A stretch of DNA of 33,325 nt, from assembly GCA_044225565.1 (NCBI GenBank), contig JBGAIL010000034.1:1-33325 (forward strand), read 5' to 3'. This document shows positions 30,038-33,325 of the stretch, piece after piece. Origin of the DNA: CAVXAE01 sp044225565 (GTDB lineage Bacteria; Pseudomonadota; Gammaproteobacteria; Steroidobacterales; Steroidobacteraceae). Under the pieces are notes generated by a model. That model saw only the letters and a program-made list of their open reading frames with translations. It ran no database searches and was not told the origin of the DNA. Position 1 is the first letter of the stretch, and every line of letters begins with the position of its first letter. A program made the translations under genes and the position numbers.

Positions 30038-32563
30038 ATGCGCATCGCAGCAGCCGTCGCCGTCGCGTGCCTGTCCATAGCGACCGTGTCCATCGCCGAG
30101 AACGCCGAGGCGGCCATGCGCCGCCCCACGCACATCCCCGAGCAGCCGCTGGATTCGGCGCTGCAGGCGCTGGCGAAGGAGCGCAACCTGCAGATGATCT
30201 ATCCGTACGAGATCGTCGGGCAGCTGCGCACGCGCGGCGCGAACGGTGACCTCACGTTCGAGGAGGCGATCGCCAGCCTGCTCTCGGGAACGGGGCTCGC
30301 TTACCGCTACCTCGACGAGAAGACGGTCACGATCGTTCCGCTCGCCACTGCGCCTTCGGCAGCGTCGGGCGTAGATGGGGCGATGCGCGGCACGAGCGCC
30401 GCGGTGGATGCAGTGGGCGGAACGCAGGGCGCCGGCGAGGTGGCCCCGCGACGTTGGTACGGGTGGCTCACACTCGCGCAAGCCGCCGATCCTCGGGCTG
30501 CGCACGATGCGAACGCCGTGGACGAAATCGTCGTCACCGCACAGCGCAAGTTCCGGCCCGAAGTCTCGAACGCGGCCTCCAAGTTCGAGCTGCCCATCAT
30601 CGAGACGCCGCAGGCGCTCACGGTGCTGTCGTCGGAGTTCCTCAACATCGCGAGACTCAACGACACGGCGAGCGTGGTCGCCTACGCCCCCGGCGTCGAG
30701 CTTCGCGGCATGGGGGACGGCACTCAGGCGGCCCTCGTGGCGCGTGGCTTCACCGTCAACCGCGAGCGCGGCTTCCGCATCAACGGGCTGTCCACCGACA
30801 GCGAGCTCGATCTCGACTACTTCGCGATGGACCGCGTCGAGATCGTCCGCGGCCCTGCCTCTTCGCTCTATGGCGAGGCGGACTATGGCGCCACGTTCAA
30901 CCGCGTGCTGAAGAAGCCGGCCGGGAAGTTCGGCGCCAACGCCGCCCTGGAGTTCGGCAGCTACGATCTGAAGCGGCTGCAGGGCGACGTGCAGGGCACG
31001 TTCGGCGCGAGCGACATCGCGAGCTGGCGAGCCGTGGCCGCCGTACAGGACAGCGGCACGTTCATCCGTGATACGGAGGATGATCGCGTGCTCATCTCCC
31101 CCAGCCTGCGATTCAAGCTGGACAGGACGGACATCCTGGTGCAGGCCTACCACCAGAAGATGACGGGCGCGACCTCGGACGGCTTCCCGATGCTGGTCGA
31201 TTTCTCGAACGGCGCGCTCACGCTGCCCAAGCTTCCGCGTCGCAACAACTACGGCGCCGACATCAACCGCATCGACAGCGAGAACCAGTTCGTCTTCTCG
31301 AGCGTGGACCACCGGCTGGGCGACTCGCTCAGCCTCTCGCTCAAGGGCGGCTACTCCCGCATCAGGATGAACAACGTGTCGAGCTACCTGTTCCTCGCCG
31401 GCCTCGACGGCAACGCCACGCTGTACGGCTACCCCGAGGACAAGACGAAGGAAGACCTGAGCTTCGACGCTTCCGTCGAGAAGCGCTTCGAGATGGGCGG
31501 GCGCGAGCATCGCTTCCTGCTGAGCGCGGACTGGCGCCAGAACGACTATTTCCAGGACATCTACACCGAGCCGGCACTCGGCACCATCAACGTGTTCGAA
31601 GGCGGGCCGCTCCACGTCGATGCGGCCTCCGCCCCGCAGGCCATCCCGGGCGAGTTCTTCAGCAGCCAGCAGTTCTTCTCGGGCGTGACGGGTCTCGCGC
31701 ATCTGAAGCCGACCGACCGCCTCTCGCTGCTGCTGGGCCTGCGGTACTCGCGGATCAAGACTTCCGACTGGGATCACGCGCCGATCCGCTATGGCCTCGA
31801 CAGCAGGATCACCGGGCTCAAGGACGACGCCTGGGTGCCGCGCGCTGCGCTCGTCTACAGGATCAGGGAAGGGCACAACGTCTACCTGAGCTACAGCGAA
31901 GGGATCATCTTCAACCAGAGCTTCCTCGACGCGAACGGCGCGCCGGTCAACCCCGAGACCGGCGTGCAGTACGAGATCGGCCTGAAGGGCGAGCTCTTCG
32001 ATCGCCGCCTGATGTATTCCGCCGCGGTGTTCGAGATCACGCGCACGGACGTCGCGGCGGCCTTGCCCGTCGGGCCGGGTGAGCAGCCGGTCTTCCACAA
32101 CGTCGGCAAGCAGATCCACCGGGGCGGCGAGATCGAGGTGGTGGGCGAGCCCATCCCCGGCCTCAACGTGGTCGCGAGCTATTCGAACCTCGACATCGAC
32201 ATCCGCGAGTCGGCCAATCCGCTGGAGATCGGCCAGGCGCCGGTGGCCTCACCCGCCAACTCGTACTCGCTCTTCACGACTTACGAGCTGCTGTCGGGGC
32301 CGCTGCGCACGCTCACTTTCGGCGGCGGCCTGGTAGGGCGCAGCGAGCGCGAGGCGGACGCGATCGGCTCGTTCCAGCTGCCGAGCTACACCCGCGTGGA
32401 CCTGCGCGCTTCCTACAATGTGAGCGAAGCGCTGCTGCTCGAGCTCAACCTGCAGAACGTGTTCAACGAGCGCATCTACACGAGTGTGTACGGCTCGCCG
32501 TACTTCGGCATCGCGCAGGCCTATCCGAGAACCGCCTTCGGCCGCGTCAGCTATCGGTGGTGA
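30038..32563 (+). CDS. TonB-dependent siderophore-type transducer receptor with STN domain
   Basis: 841-residue outer-membrane receptor. Signal peptide about 1-26 (AAAVAVACLSIATVSIAENA); STN domain about 32-101 (IPEQPLDSALQALAKERNLQ); an unusually long linker of about 60 residues; TonB box DEIVVTAQ at 162-169. The plug has ASKFELPIIETPQALTVLSS (siderophore-receptor style) and VEIVRGPASSLYGEADYGAT. Barrel landmarks include YEIGLKGELFDRRLMYSAAV and NLQNVFNERIYTSVYGSPYF. It ends GRVSYRW with the terminal aromatic. ATG 30038 follows GGGGGAG by six bases; the earlier in-frame ATG at 29927 lies inside fecR. The stop overlaps the next GTG by four bases. Confidence 0.95.
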   Translation: MRIAAAVAVACLSIATVSIAENAEAAMRRPTHIPEQPLDSALQALAKERNLQMIYPYEIVGQLRTRGANGDLTFEEAIASLLSGTGLAYRYLDEKTVTIVPLATAPSAASGVDGAMRGTSAAVDAVGGTQGAGEVAPRRWYGWLTLAQAADPRAAHDANAVDEIVVTAQRKFRPEVSNAASKFELPIIETPQALTVLSSEFLNIARLNDTASVVAYAPGVELRGMGDGTQAALVARGFTVNRERGFRINGLSTDSELDLDYFAMDRVEIVRGPASSLYGEADYGATFNRVLKKPAGKFGANAALEFGSYDLKRLQGDVQGTFGASDIASWRAVAAVQDSGTFIRDTEDDRVLISPSLRFKLDRTDILVQAYHQKMTGATSDGFPMLVDFSNGALTLPKLPRRNNYGADINRIDSENQFVFSSVDHRLGDSLSLSLKGGYSRIRMNNVSSYLFLAGLDGNATLYGYPEDKTKEDLSFDASVEKRFEMGGREHRFLLSADWRQNDYFQDIYTEPALGTINVFEGGPLHVDAASAPQAIPGEFFSSQQFFSGVTGLAHLKPTDRLSLLLGLRYSRIKTSDWDHAPIRYGLDSRITGLKDDAWVPRAALVYRIREGHNVYLSYSEGIIFNQSFLDANGAPVNPETGVQYEIGLKGELFDRRLMYSAAVFEITRTDVAAALPVGPGEQPVFHNVGKQIHRGGEIEVVGEPIPGLNVVASYSNLDIDIRESANPLEIGQAPVASPANSYSLFTTYELLSGPLRTLTFGGGLVGRSEREADAIGSFQLPSYTRVDLRASYNVSEALLLELNLQNVFNERIYTSVYGSPYFGIAQAYPRTAFGRVSYRW

Positions 32564-33325
32564 GACGCGTGTCTGCGTGGATCGCGCGGATGCTGGGCTG
32601 TGCGTGCTGGATCGCGGCGGCCTCATCGCAAGCCGGGCCGCCGACGCTCGAGCAGATTCAGGGCTACGCCTTTCCGGAACGGCTCACCACGGCATCCAGG
32701 GCTCCGCAAATCGCATGGGTCGTTACCGAGCACGGAGCGGGCAATGTCTGGGTGGCCGGCGCGCCGGACTATCAGCCGCGGCAGCTCACGAGCTATTCGG
32801 GCGATGAAGGCGAGGAGATTTCCAGCCTTTCGCTGTCGGGCGATGGCCGCTGGGCCGTCTACGTGCGCGGTGGCGAGCATGGGGGGAACTGGCAGTCGGG
32901 CGATCCGGTCGCTCGGCTGAGCCTGCCGCGCGAAAGCGAAGTGGCGATCTGGTGTGTCTCGCTGGCCGGCGGGCCGCCACGCCGCCTGGCGGCTGGAGAT
33001 TATCCGCAGATCTCGCCGGACGATCGCTCTGTGCTTTTTCCGGACGGCGAAGCGTTGTGGAGCGTGCCGATCGATGGATCCTCGCAGCCCACGAAGCTGC
33101 TCTCGGCTCGAGGCGGTGTCGGTTCGCCGAAGTGGTCGCCGGATGGCCGCAGCCTCGCATTCGTGTCGTCGCGCGGCACGCATTCGTTCATCGGCATCTA
33201 CTCGGGCGGCGATCGGGCGATTCGCTGGCTTGCTCCGTCGGCGGCGCTCGACGCCATGCCGCGCTGGTCTGCCGACGGCGAGCGCATTCTCTTCCTGCGC
33301 CGCCCGAGCGATTCGCCGATCGTTC
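32560..33325 (+). CDS. S9-family (prolyl oligopeptidase / DPP-like) peptidase, 3' end cut by the window
   Basis: The open frame starts at GTG 32560, overlapping the receptor stop by four bases (GTGA), and runs off the window after 255 codons. A signal peptide lies at about 1-25 (WIARMLGCACWIAAASSQA). The visible part is the N-terminal beta-propeller: TLEQIQGYAFPERL (29-42), WVVTEHGAGNVWVAGAPD, then WD40/TolB-like blades such as LSGDGRWAVYVRGG, PKWSPDGRSLAFVSSRG and PRWSADGERILFLRR. The opening TLEQI-PFPxxL sequence and blades are typical of exported S9 dipeptidyl or acylaminoacyl peptidases; the serine catalytic domain would lie beyond the window. It is co-transcribed with the receptor, so it probably degrades the receptor's peptide-like ligand or acts beside it. 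Confidence 0.85.
   Translation, partial: MRRVSAWIARMLGCACWIAAASSQAGPPTLEQIQGYAFPERLTTASRAPQIAWVVTEHGAGNVWVAGAPDYQPRQLTSYSGDEGEEISSLSLSGDGRWAVYVRGGEHGGNWQSGDPVARLSLPRESEVAIWCVSLAGGPPRRLAAGDYPQISPDDRSVLFPDGEALWSVPIDGSSQPTKLLSARGGVGSPKWSPDGRSLAFVSSRGTHSFIGIYSGGDRAIRWLAPSAALDAMPRWSADGERILFLRRPSDSPIV

Noticed and set aside
29984..32119. Very long open frame on the minus strand opposite the third transducer receptor
   Set aside because: It is antisense to a full-length receptor with signal peptide, STN, plug and barrel motifs. The translation is rich in Arg, Ala, Glu and Val with no recognisable domain, as expected from GC-rich third codon positions. The same applies to the minus-strand frames at 12523-14283 and 23943-25628 and the plus-strand frame at 15462-17033.

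Overview
The window is high-GC DNA with tightly packed genes, mostly joined by ATGA or GTGA overlaps. It looks chromosomal and proteobacterial: there are four large TonB-dependent outer-membrane receptors (one cut by the window edge), three FecI-type ECF sigma factors each paired with a FecR-type anti-sigma protein, and many exported hydrolases and peptidases. This density suggests a scavenging soil or freshwater gammaproteobacterium, for example of the Steroidobacter/Nevskiales type. That placement is a guess from gene content, since no rRNA or other marker is present. I saw no tRNA or rRNA, CRISPR array, insertion sequence or phage gene.

Layout. (1) 1-10020, plus strand: end of a TonB-dependent receptor, then a GNAT acetyltransferase, a POT/PTR peptide transporter, an acetoacetate-decarboxylase-fold protein, an aldehyde dehydrogenase, a 3-hydroxyacid dehydrogenase and an ArgE-like M20 deacylase. 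A TauE/SafE permease and an exported alpha/beta hydrolase follow after 64 bases. This reads as an uptake-and-catabolism operon. (2) 10196-14343, plus strand: sigma, FecR, STN-domain receptor. (3) 19607-14377, minus strand: a four-gene operon of amidohydrolase, M24 metalloenzyme (closely resembling the DMSP lyase DddP in its metal-site and catalytic residues), CapA-like protein and a serine beta-lactamase-fold hydrolase. (4) 19608-19993: no intact gene, but a relic of another TonB receptor on the minus strand. (5) 19994-21568: membrane GGDEF-EAL protein with a pair of compensating frameshifts. (6) 23123-21554 minus (sigma, FecR), divergent from 23271-27043 plus (siderophore-type receptor and second beta-lactamase-fold hydrolase). 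(7) 28049-27009 minus: a lone periplasmic iron-binding protein of the FutA/FbpA type. (8) 28328-33325 plus: third sigma, FecR and receptor, followed by an S9 peptidase that runs off the window.

How it works together. In each FecI/FecR/receptor unit, a ligand bound by the receptor should be signalled through the periplasmic STN domain to FecR, which then lets its sigma factor transcribe the unit. In two units the same promoter-like sequence lies upstream of both the sigma gene and its receptor gene. The two units use different sequences: CTTCCGC-N10-TCGTTCGTAT, and CCGTAGCCACTTTTTC followed by conserved AAAC and CTCT. This suggests two separately addressed, self-amplifying import circuits, and it is the most striking structure in the window. 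The linked hydrolases, peptidases and iron-binding protein suggest that the imported ligands are peptide-like or siderophore-like molecules that are dismantled after uptake.
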